This document shows positions 62,843 to 64,000 of a stretch of 64,000 nt of DNA, one piece after another. This DNA comes from Pseudonocardia alaniniphila (lineage in GTDB: Bacteria > Actinomycetota > Actinomycetes > Mycobacteriales > Pseudonocardiaceae), in assembly GCF_022524485.1 (NCBI RefSeq), contig NZ_JAKXMK010000041.1, positions 40,102-104,101 on the forward strand, given 5' to 3'. The notes below the pieces were generated by a model that saw only the letters and a program-made list of their open reading frames with translations, did no database searches and was not told the DNA's origin. Positions within the stretch are counted from its first letter, which is position 1. The number at the start of each line of letters is the position of its first letter. Both the position numbers and the translations under genes were made by a program.

Positions 62843-63661
62843 GAGCTGTCCTCAAAGCCACATCTGGAGGGTCGCGATGTCGATCATGGCCTGGTAGGAC
62901 GTGGCGGTCTTGTCGTAGCGGGGTGGCGATGGCCCGGTACTGCTTGAATCGATTGAAGCAGCGTTCGACCACGTTGCGTCGCTTGTAGGCGAGCTTGTCA
63001 AAGGCGGGTGGGCGCCCGCCCACCGAGCCGCGGCGAGCCCGGTGGGCTTGCTGGTCACGCCGCTCGGGGATGGTCGCCCGGATCCCGCGTCGTCGCAGGT
63101 ATGCACGGTTGGCACGACTGGAGTAGCCCTTATCCGCAAGTACCCGAACGCAGGCAAGATGGATCTTGGTAGAGGGTCCGCCCCGGGACCGCCCGATAGC
63201 ATGATCATCTGGCTCGTCGTGTCCGTTGCAGGACTCGTCCACCTCCTGGGGAAGACGGCGTGGTGATGGCCTTGCGGGCGCCGGCGGCATGCTGGTGGGC
63301 GCGCACGATGCTGGAGTCCACCGAGACCTCACGGTCGAGTTCGTCGATCGCCTCGGCGATCACCCGCACCCGCAAAACCAGGGCGGTGAGGGTGCCGTTG
63401 CGTGACCAGCGCCAGAACCGGTTGTAGACGGTCTTCCACGGCCCGTACCGCTCGGGCAGGTCCCGCCACGCCACCCCGGTCTTGGCCTTGAACAACATCC
63501 CATTGATCACCCGCCGGTCATCCACCCGCGGCCGACCCCTCGCCCCCGAGGCCGGAAGCAACGGCTCGATCACCTGCCATTGCTCATCAGTGAGCTCGTG
63601 CCTGCGCACCACAAACACAAGATCAAACCAGACCAGCGACACCCGCTTTGAGGACAGGCTC
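62843..63661 (-). mobile_element. IS5-family element, internally deleted
   Basis: Bounded by inverted repeats GAGCTGTCCTCAAAG (left) and GAGCCTGTCCTCAAAG (right, minus strand), with TAG directly outside both ends as a possible target duplication. About 0.82 kb, shorter than complete relatives. Confidence 0.75.
62850..63642 (-). pseudogene. IS5-family transposase with internal deletion and frame change
   Basis: N-terminal part HELTDEQWQVIEPLLPASG, GVAWRDLPERYGPWKTVYNRFWRW and VDSSIVRAHQHAAGARK (first Asp). After a frame change GRSRGGPSTKIHLAC joins directly to VRVLADKGYSSRANRAYLRRRG, skipping the ~40 residues that normally lie between and hold the second Asp region. The end has RRNVVERCFNRFKQYRAIAT (Glu). 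Confidence 0.8.
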
Positions 63662-63940
63662 TAGTCCTGAGCGCAGCGACCAGATCCAGCGTCGCAGCGC
63701 CAAGGGCTCCCACGGGGGTCGCCCACCCGCGTTCGACCAGGCGAAGAAGTGCGGCTGCCGGAACTGCACGCAGCCACGCCGGTCCCACGACTCCCACGCT
63801 GCACTCGGCTCCGTGGGTGTCGCCGCGTCGCGTTCCAGGACCGTGACCCAATACCCGTCTCGGGCAAGCAGCAGCGCCGTGCACAACCCGATGACCCCGC
63901 CACCGACGACGATGGCCGAAGGTGGGAGTGTCCGACGACT
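63662..63940 (-). pseudogene. FAD-dependent oxidoreductase, N-terminal part, interrupted by IS
   Basis: Minus strand reads SAIVVGGGVIGLCTALLLARDGYWVTVLERDAATP and then SAAWESWDRRGCVQFRQPHFFAW, the FAD-binding start of a monooxygenase-like enzyme. The frame enters the IS5 element at 63661 and does not resume. The start codon is unclear. Confidence 0.7.
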
Positions 63941-63960
63941 GGTGTAACTGGTCGTGATGG

Positions 63961-64000
63961 TTAGCTGCCGTTGGTGGGGATGATGCGTCCGGCGAAGGTG
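63961..64000 (-). CDS. C-terminus of a gene extending beyond the window
   Basis: The minus strand gives TFAGRIIPTNGS followed by TAA at 63963-63961. Too short to identify. Confidence 0.35.
   Translation of the reverse strand, partial: TFAGRIIPTNGS

Overview
The window is high-GC actinobacterial DNA, most likely from a Pseudonocardia-like member of the Pseudonocardiaceae. This rests on an SsgA-family protein, a Gly-Cys-Val tRNA cluster, pSAM2-type integrative elements and SigB/F-type stress genes. Genus is an inference; no marker gene settles it.

Layout. 1-2740 is ordinary chromosome: the end of an ECF sigma gene, a DinB-like gene, three tRNAs, an SsgA-like gene and a TIGR02611 membrane protein. 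A tRNA-Val(CAC) gene at 2741 is an integration hot spot. The last 43 bp of the tRNA are repeated exactly at 2771-2813, 14014-14056 and 35294-35336, and a tyrosine integrase reading towards the repeat lies just right of each copy. Element A (about 2.8-14.0 kb) is a nearly complete pSAM2-like AICE with int, xis, RepSA-type initiator, FtsK/Tra pair, small AICE genes, regulator and Nudix protein. Element B (14.0-35.3 kb) keeps only an integrase C-terminus cut by an IS3-family element. It carries accessory genes, chiefly an opine-metallophore (zincophore) locus. Element C starts at 35.3 kb (int, xis, DUF4041/T5orf172 protein, frameshifted ParB-like gene); no right end is visible.

The metallophore locus (21.8-31.7 kb) holds a TauD-like dioxygenase, a BtuF/FecB-type binding lipoprotein, homologues of staphylopine enzymes CntK, CntL and CntM, an MFS exporter, a FecCD permease and an ABC ATPase, followed by a convergent COG0523 GTPase. 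A Zur-like palindrome sits inside the promoter spacer of the operon, and another lies in front of the GTPase. The likely role is synthesis, export and re-uptake of a staphylopine-like zinc chelator under zinc starvation.

43-48.5 kb is rich in gene remnants (PhoU, DinG, ISAs1, IS256) around an intact haloacetate-dehalogenase-like gene, Hsp20 and a VOC protein. 48.7-62.4 kb looks like a general-stress region: two copies of a small acidic protein with a QDPHYGED repeat, two SRPBCC paralogues, an RsbW-like ATPase, a GSP39-like SDR, a FAD-Rieske oxidoreductase, and a SigB/F-type sigma factor fused to two STAS domains. The four duplicated genes have matching GNNT-N15-GGG(G/T)A promoter-like sequences. 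hyuAB (hyuA frameshifted) lies in between. The right edge has a decayed GntR gene and an IS5-family element interrupting an FAD oxidoreductase.
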